Positions 50,693-61,517 of a stretch of 64,000 nt of DNA are shown here, piece by piece. A program made the position numbers and the translations under genes. How positions within the stretch are numbered: the stretch's first letter is position 1; every line of letters begins with the position of its first letter. The notes below the pieces were generated by a model. That model worked only from the letters and a program-made list of their open reading frames with translations, was not told the origin of the DNA and ran no database searches. Source of the stretch: Trichomonas vaginalis G3 (Eukaryota > Parabasalia > Trichomonadida > Trichomonadidae); assembly GCF_026262505.1 (NCBI RefSeq), contig NC_067204.1:12480522-12544521 (forward strand). The letters run 5' to 3'.

Positions 50693-52297
50693 ATGTACGC
50701 CGCTCAGAATATAACGCCAACAGTTTTGGATGCCATGAACGGAAATGTTTCCGAATGGTATAACGAATGCGACAATGCCATTAGAAGGTCAGAAATAGTT
50801 CCTGGAACTTACGAATATACAACTGCTGTTTCTTATGGAAACGTAGGTGAGTTTGGAGAAGGTTCTTCAACAACAGTAGATATTGCTTGCGACAGGTTTC
50901 ATATTCTTTCTATTGACAACTCATTCTTATACGTGGAACAAGACATTGAAATAAAACCTTCTGCCAAGTTGTCTGACAAGAAAGGTTGCAATGGAATTTT
51001 CTATGTCGGATACCAATATGCTCCAGAAGTTTTCATGGGATATAAGATATATTCTAACTCTGACTTAGTTCAAACAGTAACATGGGCAAACTATGAATGG
51101 TTCGCTTTGAGAAACTCAGTACAACCACAAGCTAGAGAACAAACAGACCAGTATGCAACTATTGAGAAAATAAGAAGACTTGACCCTAACGTTCCAGGAG
51201 TTTATGTTAACCTTTCTGGACAAACTGCAGCAGCAGTAACCAAAGTAAAACTGAAACTTAGAGTTCCTTTGTCATCTTTCCTCATCTTCAGGTTTTTAAG
51301 ATACTTGCCAAACTGGGCAGGAAAAATTTCTATCGAACTTACTCCAAGCAAAAATAACTTAGTCATTGCACCAACACAAGACCCATTCAGCATTACTGTA
51401 GCTGGAACTGGTGGAGCCAAGTTCTGTGACTTTTGCAAAGACAAAGTTGACTTAGACTTTGGTTTCTCAAACCTCAACACTGAAGTAAACTATTATTTCA
51501 ATGCTGCTGGAGATGCTTGGGACCCAGTTAAGTTCACATGCGAACAGTTTGAATGCAAGAGAATAGAAAGCAGACTTGCAGTCTATATGTTGGACCCAGA
51601 TATTTCAAATGCTTTAGCTGCCAAATATATTGCAGTTCCACTTATGTTCCCTATACACCAAATATCTGTCAAAGACTTTGCAGGTGAAGTTGGAAACCAA
51701 AGTGCTGACCCAGGTGCAAGAACAGATATTGCTTTAACAACTGCAATGAAACATGCAGATACTATGTTTGTACTGTTCAGACGAACTATAAATGACTATT
51801 CTTGTTTCTACAACCCTGGTATTAAATATCATATAAACATAGATGGCAAATATTATCCAAGAGAAGAATATTCTACAGTTGAGGATATGAGGTCATACAA
51901 CTTGACATTAGATGCTATGAACTTTAACAACAACTTCACAACAACCATTAACCCTGAAATGCAAAGTTCTATTATGCCATATGTGAAAGTATGGACTCAT
52001 ACAGGAGGTCAAAAAACTCAATATACAAATGGAGACCGTTCAAACTTTTGGCTTGGCATTCCATTTGCTGACTCAGAAGACTTTATGGGTGGTATTTCAA
52101 CTGTTGGTACAGTTCAAATACAATATACTGGTGACAGAGACGGTCCAGATGAATTGAAAGCAAAGAAGTTTACAAAACCAATAGCACTTTTCACGGAAGA
52201 TGCTCTTTTGAAGATTCGTTCGATGAAACCTGCTGGGGCTCCTCAGATTGGCATAACGACAGCTTCCATCGAGCAGATTTTGGCAGCAGGTCAGTAA
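50693..52297 (+). CDS. Probable major capsid protein (double jelly-roll), element C
   Basis: 534 residues, open; the best copy in the window. Beta-rich throughout. Blocks: SSTTVDIACDRFHILSIDNS near 60-80, WANYEWFALRNSVQPQ near 135, LRVPLSSFLIFRFLRYLPNW near 190-210 and GKISIELTPSKNNL near 210-224, then a second half with PLMFPIHQISVKDFAG and MPYVKVWTHTGGQKTQ. The middle block resembles the P-L-x-F-F...LPN...I.L...N pattern between the two jelly rolls of Polinton/adenovirus-lineage capsid proteins. Length and position fit. Structure prediction would settle it. Confidence 0.7.
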   Translation: MYAAQNITPTVLDAMNGNVSEWYNECDNAIRRSEIVPGTYEYTTAVSYGNVGEFGEGSSTTVDIACDRFHILSIDNSFLYVEQDIEIKPSAKLSDKKGCNGIFYVGYQYAPEVFMGYKIYSNSDLVQTVTWANYEWFALRNSVQPQAREQTDQYATIEKIRRLDPNVPGVYVNLSGQTAAAVTKVKLKLRVPLSSFLIFRFLRYLPNWAGKISIELTPSKNNLVIAPTQDPFSITVAGTGGAKFCDFCKDKVDLDFGFSNLNTEVNYYFNAAGDAWDPVKFTCEQFECKRIESRLAVYMLDPDISNALAAKYIAVPLMFPIHQISVKDFAGEVGNQSADPGARTDIALTTAMKHADTMFVLFRRTINDYSCFYNPGIKYHINIDGKYYPREEYSTVEDMRSYNLTLDAMNFNNNFTTTINPEMQSSIMPYVKVWTHTGGQKTQYTNGDRSNFWLGIPFADSEDFMGGISTVGTVQIQYTGDRDGPDELKAKKFTKPIALFTEDALLKIRSMKPAGAPQIGITTASIEQILAAGQ

Positions 52298-52628
52298 GTT
52301 GTTCTTGAACTGACTTCTCTCCGTCAAATATTGACAGTACGCCAGTTTTGACATAATATTGTATTATAAAACTTTCCTTTAGTAATACTGTAAGTTTTGA
52401 AGTTATATTTTTGTCTGCTTCAAGAACTTTCACCATTTCAGTTATACCAACTTTCTTTGCTTTATGAAAATATTTTGGTTCAGCAAATATTGCTATTCTA
52501 TAACATTTTCCATTGTTTGTGTAAAGAACTATTCTGTCAATGTATTTGTATTGTTTGTGAGTATAAACTTTGTTCTGCTTCAATTCAATAAGATATCCGA
52601 ATACGTCCATCTTTTTATTCTAAGTAAA
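52298..52628. other. Spacer with possible minus-strand frame after the capsid gene
   Basis: 331 bp. A minus-strand frame (52191-52610 in C; 34487-34879 in B) starting MDVFGYLIELKQNKVYTHKQ reads across the spacer into the capsid gene end and contains FAEPKYFHKAKKVGITEM. It is partly conserved in all three elements (3863-4213 in A) and could be a small overlapping gene, but part is a shadow of the capsid gene. Confidence 0.35.
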
Positions 52629-53207
52629 ATGTCATTTCCGAAAAATAGAAGCGTAAGTGTTTCAAAAGGTTTAATGGCGGTGGCAGATGTGAAGTTAAAT
52701 TCACCAACTCAAACAAACAGTCAAAGTGTTATTGTCAATGTCAAAGACAGAGATGTTGAAGTGGGGAAACCATACAAAGACGAAGATGGTATAACAATTG
52801 TTCCTGTAAAAGAACCAACATATCCTGAAGTTAACAGAGACTTAAGTTCTGTTGCAGATATTCGAAACGACTACCAACAACTGAAAGACAAACTTCAAAC
52901 TCAGGAGAAGATTTGTCAAGCTTTAAGTATAATGTTAAACTTGGTCGAACACAACCCTGTAAAAGTGAACTCATATGTCATTGCACCTCATGAAGTTTTG
53001 AAAGAACTATTGAAACTTTTGACAGAGGCAGACGATATAAACATCAAAGAAATAGAACCCGACATTAGTTGCTGTGGTGTTTCATATAATGTCATTGACA
53101 AGATATACGTTATGAAAGGAGGTGAAACGTTGAACTTAAAATATAGTTTCCCAGACGTTATAAAAATATTTGACGACCACAACATTTCATTAAAATTTAT
53201 TTGCTAA
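52629..53207 (+). CDS. 192-residue protein, unknown, element C
   Basis: Open. MSFPKNRSVSVSKGLMAVAD start; N-terminal third polar, middle a likely coiled coil (DYQQLKDKLQTQEKICQALS), C-terminal alpha/beta part with CCGVSYNVIDKIYV and FPDVIKIFDDHNISLKFIC. A second ATG (MAVADVK) lies 43 bases in. Four bases separate its stop from the next gene. Likely a minor virion or assembly protein by position. Confidence 0.6.
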   Translation: MSFPKNRSVSVSKGLMAVADVKLNSPTQTNSQSVIVNVKDRDVEVGKPYKDEDGITIVPVKEPTYPEVNRDLSSVADIRNDYQQLKDKLQTQEKICQALSIMLNLVEHNPVKVNSYVIAPHEVLKELLKLLTEADDINIKEIEPDISCCGVSYNVIDKIYVMKGGETLNLKYSFPDVIKIFDDHNISLKFIC

Positions 53208-53211
53208 GTAA

Positions 53212-54009
53212 ATGGCAGAAGACATAATGGTTTATACTATTACGACTAAAAACCCTGAGTCATATAATTCTATAACAACAAACTTACAAAGTCCTCAAGG
53301 ACGATATTGTAAACTAACCTTAAACACAATGACGACTAAAGCCTGTTTTGCTCTTTTGACACCAGAAGACTTTATTGTTGTGAATGGTAAAAAATACTCC
53401 TTTGAAGATACTTACTCAGATATACCACCAACAGGTTTTGTTGACTTATTTAATACTTTAAGTACAGGTGTAACATGTGCTGCAACTAGAGCAGGTTTCA
53501 TTATGTTTGGATGTCCGACTGAGTTTACTATAAACAATATGAGCTATAATACAAAACTTATATCTGGTTTTTACTACCAACAGTTTCCTATAACAGGAAA
53601 AGGTGTCATACAAGGAATGTCTATTCCATTGACATTAAGCACACCAATCTTATATATTGTTTCAAACTTAGGTTCAAAGTGTTATTCGAATGTCGACAGA
53701 AACTATTATGACCAAAAGATACTTATGCGTATAAACAATACTTTCTCTGCTGGTTTGCCTATTGTTCATTCGAATGCAGAATTTTCAACCTTAGTGAACT
53801 CAAACACTTTGGCAAGTATAACGTTGACATTAGTTGACGCAAACTTTGTTCCTGTAAAACTTTTATGTCCTATGTATTTGTCAATGACGGCAGAAAGTTT
53901 CGAATTGGAAGATGCAACTGGTGAAAGTATTGTATTACAAGAACAACTTCAACAACAAATAGCTCAAGAACAACAAATGCAACAAATGGAACAACAAAGT
54001 CAAGAATAA
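53212..54009 (+). CDS. Probable minor capsid (penton-type) protein, element C
   Basis: 265 residues, open. Alternating beta-strand pattern to about residue 230 (CKLTLNTMTTKACFALLTPE; ITLTLVDANFVPVKLLCPMY), then a Gln-rich tail (LQQQIAQEQQMQQMEQQ). Length and neighbourhood fit the single jelly-roll penton protein of the Polinton/PLV lineage. No sequence motif is decisive. Confidence 0.5.
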   Translation: MAEDIMVYTITTKNPESYNSITTNLQSPQGRYCKLTLNTMTTKACFALLTPEDFIVVNGKKYSFEDTYSDIPPTGFVDLFNTLSTGVTCAATRAGFIMFGCPTEFTINNMSYNTKLISGFYYQQFPITGKGVIQGMSIPLTLSTPILYIVSNLGSKCYSNVDRNYYDQKILMRINNTFSAGLPIVHSNAEFSTLVNSNTLASITLTLVDANFVPVKLLCPMYLSMTAESFELEDATGESIVLQEQLQQQIAQEQQMQQMEQQSQE

Positions 54010-54041
54010 AAAAAATATTATTTTTTTTTATTTTTATAAAA

Positions 54042-55278
54042 ATGTACAGAATAGATGTTTCAGATTTTTATGACTTCCAAGCATTCAGAAATATGTGTCC
54101 ATTTCGAGACTATAACAAAGCAGTCGAGAATTTGAAACGTTTAGTCATTTATGTCGACTCTGCCCCAGAATGTTATGTTATGAAAGAATGGGATGTTGTC
54201 TTTAACAAACCAAGAGCAACAATAGTGTCTGAACAAGAATGTAGACAGAAACTTAAGAAAATAAAAGTTGTACAAGTTGGAATGAAGATGTTAGATGCTT
54301 GGGATATCTTATTGTCAAAACTTGAAGATTTTTTCAGTTCGTGGTATAAAGTTTTATACACCTTCTCCAAACTTCTATTCTATCTTCACTGGATATAAAT
54401 ATGAACAAGTAGAATGGAAACACAGTATTATAGAAGCTTGGTTAGACCATGTCAAAGAAATTATATGCAATGGAAACGAAAGAGGCTATGAGTATATCTT
54501 ATGTTGGTTTGCAAACATCTTACAACATCCAAGTGCTAAAAATGAAACTGCTCTCATTATAATTGGAAAACAAGGAACTGGTAAGAACACATTCTTTACA
54601 GATATCTTGTGCAAACTGTTAGAAGGTTATTCGAATCCGAATATGACAAACTTAGAAAACATCTGTGGCAAGTTTAACTCCTCAATAGAGAATATGAAAC
54701 TTATAGTTTGCAATGAACTTCAAAGTATAGATACAACAAAAGTTTTGAACTCAAATGCTTTGAAGAGTCTTATAACAGACAAAGTTGGAGTTGTTGAAAG
54801 AAAGTATAAAGACCAAAGAGTTAGTGAAAATGTTGCAAACTTCATTATGGTTTCAAACAATGCTGTTCCGATGAAGTTAGAAAGTTCTGACAGAAGATAT
54901 GTAGTTGTCAGAACGTCAGATTCTCATATGCAAGATACAGAATATTTTGACGACTTAGCAGAAACTTTGACATCTGACTTTTACAACCACTTGTTCTCAT
55001 ATTTCATGACATTAGATATTTCTAAGTTCAATCCAAGACAAATTCCACATACCGAAGAGAGACAAACATTGTTAGAAGCAAACAAGAGTGTATATGAACT
55101 GTTCATAGATGAAACTGACTTTGTGTCATTAGATGAAAGGTCTTTATATGATGAATATAAACAATATTGTCAAGAATATGGTTATATGGCAGCTTCTAAA
55201 CGTACATTCTTGGCAAATGTCAAAAGTCTTTTAGATGTTCAGAATGGTGTATATACAAAGAAAATTTTTTCTGAGTAA
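54042..55278 (+). pseudogene. SF3 helicase, element C
   Basis: Copy of the gene at 36330 with the same Walker A and motif C. One break. Preceded by TAAAAAAAATATTATTTTTT, an AT dyad present at this gene border in all elements. Confidence 0.8.
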
Positions 55279-55313
55279 ATTAAAAAAAAATATTTTTTTA
55301 TCCGATAGAAAAG

Positions 55314-55732
55314 ATGACGAAATTCATCTCAGTAAATAAGTACATGACAGAAGTCAAAGATAAGTTAGCTCCATTCGCATATTTGAATGTTTACTTCTAC
55401 AATTTTGAAAAGTCTACATTTGACAAAATTTGGAACATTGCACCAGTTAAGTTTGCTGTTGTTAGAAAAAGTGGTGCAACTTTTGAAGACTTATACATTG
55501 ACGGTATGTTGACAGTCAAAGAAAATTTTGACAGAAAGTTCTCAAAACTCGAAGAAGGTAAAGCATACAAACTTGTTATACCTTATGAACCAAAGAAAGC
55601 AGACGACTATGAATATTATGAGTCTAAGATAGTTGAAGTTCAAGGTAAGTTGGGTAAAAAATTTTAGAGTCTAAGCCAGTGTTTACTCCTAAAGAGGAAG
55701 AGAACATTGACATTGACCCAGAAATGTTCTAA
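55314..55732 (+). pseudogene. Probable single-stranded DNA-binding protein, element C
   Basis: Almost identical to the open copy at 37599. One break. Confidence 0.5.
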
Positions 55733-55748
55733 AAATAAAATTTTATTT

Positions 55749-56192
55749 TTACATATCAAATTTCTTTTTCTCTGGAACTGGTTCAGGTTCTTTCTTCTCT
55801 TCTTCTACTTTCTTTTCTTTCTTCTTCTTTTCTGGTGGAGTTATGTCAAATTTGGCGCAACCATATTTATGTAAAAGTTCTTTGTCCTTTAATAGCTCAT
55901 CTATTCTGTTTTCTATTTCATCTTCAAGAACAGCGCATGTGTCTTCTTTGCATTCTAAGAACTTTTGTTGGACTTCATCTTTCCAATCGGCGTCATCTCT
56001 GTCAACAAGCCTGTCATTGACAAATTTTAAGACTGCTCTGCTTAATGTTTTATGGTTCTTGTCATATTCCCAGAAACAGAACTTTAGAACAAATTCACCT
56101 TTCTTGTTTACACTATGTAAGATTTTATGGTCGACAGATGTTTTGCTGTCAAAAAGTTTGTCTCGAATATAGATAGCGAAATCGCTAGACAT
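55749..56192 (-). CDS. Charged 147-residue protein, element C
   Basis: Open and identical in sequence to the protein at 38035, including the Lys/Glu tail. 36 bp from the start of the divergent ATPase gene. Confidence 0.65.
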   Translation of the reverse strand: MSSDFAIYIRDKLFDSKTSVDHKILHSVNKKGEFVLKFCFWEYDKNHKTLSRAVLKFVNDRLVDRDDADWKDEVQQKFLECKEDTCAVLEDEIENRIDELLKDKELLHKYGCAKFDITPPEKKKKEKKVEEEKKEPEPVPEKKKFDM

Positions 56193-56228
56193 TTTCTAAA
56201 AGATAAAAATTTTAATTTTTCTAAAAAT

Positions 56229-57103
56229 ATGTTAGAAAAAAAGTTTGCTGACATTGACAAGAAATTTGAGAATGTTTTAAACAAGAACAAGAGGAAGTTA
56301 GAAAATGCTCAGATAAAGCCTATACATGAAAAGTTCTTATTTGCTCAGAATGGTATAACAGGTCTAATTGCACCACCTGGGTCTGGTAAGACTTTCACTT
56401 ATCTTAAAATGGCTGCACAACAACAAGAACTAGATGAGAAGAACCATTCTATGAGTTAGTTGTTATTTGTAGTACTTCTGGTCAATTTGACCAAACCGTC
56501 AATTCGTTCAAAGATATTATAAAGAAGTCTAAGTTAGTATGTATAAAGGATACTGAGTTGTTAGATTGGATAAAGAAGTACCAAAGAAGAGTTTTGAAGT
56601 ATATGCTATAAATGAGTATATAAATTCTAAGTTCAAAGACCCTAATGAGGAAATGCAGAGAATATTAGAGAAGAAACACTTCAGAAACAAACAGAAAGAG
56701 ATAGAATACATTTCGAAGAAATTGCAATCTTACGATTGGAAAACGTACCCTCATAGGTGTCTTCTTATCTTAGATGATTTCGCCTCTCATCCTTTGTTAA
56801 AGAACAGAGAACAAGACATGTGTCGAATTCTTAAGAAGCTCAGACACTTTAACATCTCAGTTGTCATTTGTGTACAGACAGCAAAGAGTTTAAGTAAGGA
56901 TGTTAAAAGAATACTTACTGACATAATACTTTTCCCCGGATTGTCCGAAGACGATTTCATGGAACTTATGAAAGAGTCCATGGCAGGTAAGTTTGACAGA
57001 CATGAACTATGGGAGAAGTACAAAGTCATACAAGACCCTCATACTTCTTTTCAGAATTCATATCTACGCAAACAAAGTTCAAATTGTAAAAAGTCAAGCT
57101 TGA
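56229..57103 (+). pseudogene. Genome-packaging ATPase, element C
   Basis: Copy of the gene at 38514 with the same Walker A and B. About three breaks. Confidence 0.8.
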
Positions 57104-57119
57104 AAAATAAAGAGTTCAT

Positions 57120-58175
57120 TTACTCTGCTTGTTTGAAGTTGTCAAAATACTCTGTTATTTTTTCTTTCAGTAGCGGTAAGTCTTCTTTGAAGGTAAGTAT
57201 TGTACAACCTTTCATATCATAGTGTGTTTGAGGTAACGTATCTTGAACTATTTGTTTCACATCTTCATTCGGTGTCATTGAAATCGGTAAGTTTTCGCGA
57301 TAGAACCAATTTCTGTCATATTTGTAAATCTTAGCAAGGTCATAAAAGCTTTTGTTGTTTCTTCTGACTAAATGCAACATAACCATATCTCTGTCTTCTT
57401 CATTTTCCATCTCTTCAGTATAAATCATATACTTATAGTTCTTTTCCTTTCCTTTTGGTACCGAACGTGGTATTCTTTTCTGAATGCTTTTGTCTTTTGC
57501 TTCAAGCTTGTTTTCCATCTCTTCACGTTCTTGTCTATGAATTTCGTCAAGAAGTCTGTAAATATACCAAGCATAACGAGGCGAAGCCCACATTGCAACA
57601 GCATTTACAAGAAGTCTATGTACATAATATCCTCTCAAACCGTTTGGCAATTTTTCACGATTTTCATAGAGTTTTGGCGACTGCGGTTTTTTACCTACTC
57701 GCTGTTCTTCACGATTTTCATAGAGTTTTGGCGACTGCGGTTTTTTACCTACTCGCTGTTCTTCACTGTTTTCATAGAGTTTTGGCGACTGCGGTTTTTT
57801 ACCTACTCGCTGTTCTTCACGATTTTCATAGAGTTTTGGCGACTGTGGTTTTTTACCTACTCGCTGTTCTTCACTGTTTTCATAGAGTTTTGGCGACTGT
57901 GGTTTTTTACCTACTCGAGTTTTTGCGACTACGAGAAAATCCGTAGTCGAATTTTCAGCTTCATTTAATAGTTCAATAGTGCTTTGGTTCCTAAACCAGT
58001 CTTGTGGTTTCTTAGTATCTGGAGCAAAACATGCTGTCAAAATACTTTGCATTTGGTACATGTCATCTTTGACTGAACGAATGAGACGGAGTTGTTTGTT
58101 AAACTGTATGTACTCGTATTCTTCATTTATAGCTTCATGGACTATAACTGTTGTTGTGTTCTCTGTTGTTGACAT
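57120..58175 (-). CDS. KilA-N domain protein with internal repeats, element C
   Basis: 351 residues, open from MSTTENTTTVIVHEAI at 58175. KilA-N N-terminal half near residues 55-90 (DWFRNQSTIELLNEAE), then five units of an 18-residue repeat (EEQRVGKKPQSPKLYEN), then the KilA-N second half GLRGYYVHRLLVNAVAMWAS near residue 190. A helical linker (IHRQEREEMENKLEAKDKSI) and a C-terminal domain of about 110 residues (KNYKYMIYTEEMENEEDRDM...) resembling those fused to KilA-N in large DNA viruses follow. KilA-N binds DNA; role regulatory or in replication. Convergent with the ATPase gene, 16 bp apart. Confidence 0.75.
   Translation of the reverse strand: MSTTENTTTVIVHEAINEEYEYIQFNKQLRLIRSVKDDMYQMQSILTACFAPDTKKPQDWFRNQSTIELLNEAENSTTDFLVVAKTRVGKKPQSPKLYENSEEQRVGKKPQSPKLYENREEQRVGKKPQSPKLYENSEEQRVGKKPQSPKLYENREEQRVGKKPQSPKLYENREKLPNGLRGYYVHRLLVNAVAMWASPRYAWYIYRLLDEIHRQEREEMENKLEAKDKSIQKRIPRSVPKGKEKNYKYMIYTEEMENEEDRDMVMLHLVRRNNKSFYDLAKIYKYDRNWFYRENLPISMTPNEDVKQIVQDTLPQTHYDMKGCTILTFKEDLPLLKEKITEYFDNFKQAE
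57651..57925. repeat. 54-bp tandem repeats in the KilA-N gene, element C
   Basis: Five units, matching those of B at 39953. They fall between the two halves of the KilA-N domain. Confidence 0.9.
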
Positions 58176-58279
58176 ATCTGTCTTTACATACAAAATAAAA
58201 AAATAAATAAAAATAAAACTAACTTTATTTTTTCTATCTTAAGGAAATTCATGATTTTTGTGCTGAATTCAATAAAAAT

Positions 58280-58640
58280 ATATTTTAGGTGAAGCCCACA
58301 TTGCAACAGCATTTACAAGAAGTCTATGTACATAATATCCTTTCAAACCAGGAGCCAAATTCTTGCGATTTTCATACGGAATCTCTTCTCTCGGTTTTCC
58401 GAGGGAAGCAAGCATATGAGGAAATTCATGAATTTTGGTCATTTTTCAGCAAAAATATATTTTAGGTGAAGCCCACATTGCAACAGCATTTACAAGAAGT
58501 CTATGTACATAATATCCTTTCAAACCAGGAGCCAAATTCTTGCGATTTTCATACGGAATCTCTTCTCTCGGTTTTCGAGGGAAGCAAGCATATGAGGAAA
58601 TTCATGATTTTTGGTCATTTTTCAATAAAAATATATTTTA
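58280..58640. repeat. Tandem partial KilA-N copies, element C
   Basis: Two units of about 180 bp, as against three in B. Same fusion of KilA-N core sequence to the opening of a palindromic cluster. Confidence 0.85.
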
Positions 58641-58868
58641 GGTGAAGAGGTGAGATTTCACCTGTTTTTTCACCTAATTTTTCACCTCTTTTTTCACAAA
58701 CGTTTTACATGGTAAACGTTATTTTTTAAATTTTGTGAAAACTCAACGGTTTGACACAAGCCATATGCCATTTTACTCAGAATTTTGTTGCTGAATTCAA
58801 TAAAAATATATTTTAGGTGAAGAGGTGAGATCTCACCCGTTTTCTCACCTAATTTTTCACCCCAGTTA
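58621..58868 (+). repeat. Two palindromic AGGTGAA/TTCACCT clusters, element C
   Basis: Sites at 58621-58690 and 58797-58868, equivalent to 41116-41356 in B. Confidence 0.85.
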
Positions 58869-58872
58869 TATT

Positions 58873-59814
58873 TTATAAGCGTTTTACATGAATTGTACGA
58901 TGTATATTTGAAATCCTAAACAGTTTTGTAGCTTCTATTTCTTCTTTTAGTACATCGAATGTTTTAACAATGCCGAAGGTTTCTTTATCTTCTTCTTGAC
59001 GTCAGATAGAAGGAAATCGTCAGCAGTTGGATAGTTTTTGTTCAGAAATTCTAACATGTCCATTTTATTTTCTACCGGCTTCTCTGCTGCCTTTCTTTCT
59101 TTAAATCTGCATAGTCGTTTCTCATTCTTTCTATCTCTTTGACGGAGTAGTTATATTTCCTCATTGCTGCTTTACATTTAGAACATTGCGGGTTCATTTT
59201 TGCGTTATATTCTGAAACCTTTACCTGCTAAAACAACCAAGGCGTCAATGGTTTTCTTTAAATCTGAAGCAGCTGGTTTTATCTGTTCATGCCATACCTT
59301 ACCTCTTCTATCTTTATCTCTTATCTGCCATACACATTTTGCAGCTAATGAAACAAAGTTGTCGTATGTCTTAAACTCCCCAGATTATATATGTCAGAGA
59401 TGTTCTTATATACCATGTCGCAATCTTTGTCCATAACTTTATGGTTGCAATGAAAAACCAAGGAATTCATAATTTACCTTTCGTATGAACTTCTTTATTT
59501 CTACTGAGTCAGTTGCTTTGACTTCAATTTCATCGAATTCAGGAATAGTGAGCTTTTGTTGTTGGATTTCAGGTAGTTTAAGCAAATGGTCGATGAGGTC
59601 CTCCATTTCATAAAGATACTGTTCATTTGTTTCATCTTTCGCACTACAGTCTAAATTACTTGTTAAAAGTTCCTGCTTTATCTTCTGGATTTCTGTTTTC
59701 GAAGTATATGAAGAAGGAATGAAGCTTTTCATTTCTACTACATAGATGTTGGATCTATGACTAACGAGTTTTGGGTGCTGTGTTTTGAATTGTTGTTGTG
59801 CGACTGTGTGACAT
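58873..59814 (-). pseudogene. 311-residue accessory protein, element C
   Basis: Copy of the open gene at 41362. About seven breaks. Confidence 0.6.
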
Positions 59815-59895
59815 TTCTGTTCTTTTATACAAAATAAAAATAAATAAAAATAAAACTAACTTTATTTTTTCTATCTTAAGGAAATTCATGAAAAT

Positions 59896-59962
59896 TCATG
59901 AGGGTGAAAAAACAGGTTGAAAAAAGAGGTGAAATCTCACCTCTTCACCTAAATTATATTTT
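59896..59962 (-). repeat. Palindromic cluster, element C, inverse orientation
   Basis: Equivalent to 42385-42448 in B, followed by TGCTGAATTCAGCA. Confidence 0.85.
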
Positions 59963-59965
59963 TGC

Positions 59966-60292
59966 TGAATTCAGCAACAAAATGAACGAGGTCAGGATGT
60001 ATGTAAATACATTTGAATTCATTCATAACACCCTTTGTAAGCTCATAAAATGCTTGTTTTGAAGGGTCGAGCCACTTTTGGCTCCACCGTATTCTTCAAC
60101 CAAAAACTCAAGAATTTCCTGCATGAATTTTGTATAAAAAGCAACCGTCTGAATTCAGGACTGTTGCTAATATTCTTCACAAAATGCCTTATATACTCTC
60201 CCAGGACTTATTTTCCAACAACTTTCTAAAGTCTTTCCTAAACTGACTGACTGACTGACTGACTGACGGCACAAAGTGGCTTAACGAAAACA
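59966..60292 (-). pseudogene. Partial KilA-N-type gene, element C
   Basis: Copy of the fragment at 42452 with the same GACT microsatellite near its start. Several breaks. Confidence 0.45.
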
Positions 60293-60311
60293 TTAATATA
60301 TAAAATTCATG

Positions 60312-60387
60312 AAAAATTCAAGAGGGTGAAAAAACAGGTGAAAAAAGAGGTGAAATCTCACCTCTTCACCTAAACATTATTTTTGGT
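60312..60387 (-). repeat. Palindromic cluster abutting the Pro-rich gene, element C
   Basis: Equivalent to 42801-42868 in B. Confidence 0.85.
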
Positions 60388-60706
60388 GCGGGAACAACTT
60401 TCTCTCAATTGGAGCTGTAGCATACTCTTTGCGTAAGCGGTTCAGACCTTCTTCGAAGTCTTGGTCTCTCTTGGACTGAGATTGGAATTGCTGGGGTGGA
60501 GCTTGCTGGAACAACCAAGGGTTGGGGCAGTAAGGCATAGGCTGAGGAGGGTAGTTCGGGAAGCCTTGTGGTGGGTAGTAACCTTGAGGTGGAAATTGGT
60601 AGTAATTCGGAGGTACTTGCTGGAACTGAGGTTGCTGAGGAGACTGTTGTGGTTCTTTAGGTTCCTCTGGTTTGGGAATGGACTCGGTTGGTGGGACGTC
60701 GGACAT
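60377..60706 (-). CDS. Pro/Gln/Tyr-rich protein, short form, element C
   Basis: 109 residues, open, same as the copy at 42858. Confidence 0.5.
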   Translation of the reverse strand: MSDVPPTESIPKPEEPKEPQQSPQQPQFQQVPPNYYQFPPQGYYPPQGFPNYPPQPMPYCPNPWLFQQAPPQQFQSQSKRDQDFEEGLNRLRKEYATAPIERKLFPHQK

Positions 60707-60707
60707 T

Positions 60708-61039
60708 GTTCTGAAACAGTACAAATATTGTTCTGAAGCAGTGCAAGTCTTGTTCTGAAAAAGTACAAGTATTGTTCTGAAACAGTACAAGTATTGTTCT
60801 GAAAAAGTGCAAGTATTGTTCTGAAAAAGTACAAGTATTGTTCTGAAACAGAAAATTTTTCTCACAAATTGAGAGCTTTTACGGGGAATTTGTTCTGAAA
60901 AAGTTCAAGTCTTGTTCTGAAAAAGTTCAAGTCTTGTTCTGAAACAGTACAAGTATTGTTCTGAAAAAGTACAAGACTAGTTCTGAAACAGTACAAGTAT
61001 TGTTCTGAAAAAGTACAAGACTAGTTCTGAAACAGAACA
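60708..61039. repeat. 22-bp repeat array between divergent genes, element C
   Basis: Same unit and two-block layout as 43189-43519 in B, with about thirteen units. Confidence 0.9.
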
Positions 61040-61404
61040 ATGGACAACATCGAGCCATTAGATGAGGCAATTTACCTTATAGAGATAAATGAAGTTGTTA
61101 AGCAGTACTTGGGCAAGGACAAAGCCAACAAGTCCCTCGGCTTCTGGTTGTCTGGAAGAGGTGCGCTGAAAATCGAAATTGAAACCGGAATTCCAATTCA
61201 AATACCAGAAAACACTCCTGTAGACGACATAAAGGAGATGAAGAAAGAAGCTCTTCTCAAGTTCTTTGCAAAGCGCCCATGGATACAACTTCCAAACAGA
61301 GAGAGTCCAATTCCACGAATTATACAAATTCTCAGAGCACTGTTCCATTCTCGGTCAGCCGTTCTACATAACCTCAGAAGGGCGACATCCAACCAGTTCA
61401 GTAA
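61040..61404 (+). pseudogene. About 120-residue protein, unknown, element C
   Basis: Starts MDNIEPLDEAIYLIEINEVV. Contains LGFWLSGRGALKIEIETGIP and IPENTPVDDIKEMKKEALLK, an alpha/beta pattern shared with the open copy at 12068. About two breaks. Confidence 0.55.
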
Positions 61405-61517
61405 ACATCTCATTTAACTCACTTTTTTATGTTTTTTGTGAAAGTGTCAAAAATAAATTGTTTTCATGAGTTTTCTACGATGTTAGAAAAAATGTTATTT
61501 TCTTAATATCTTCACAT

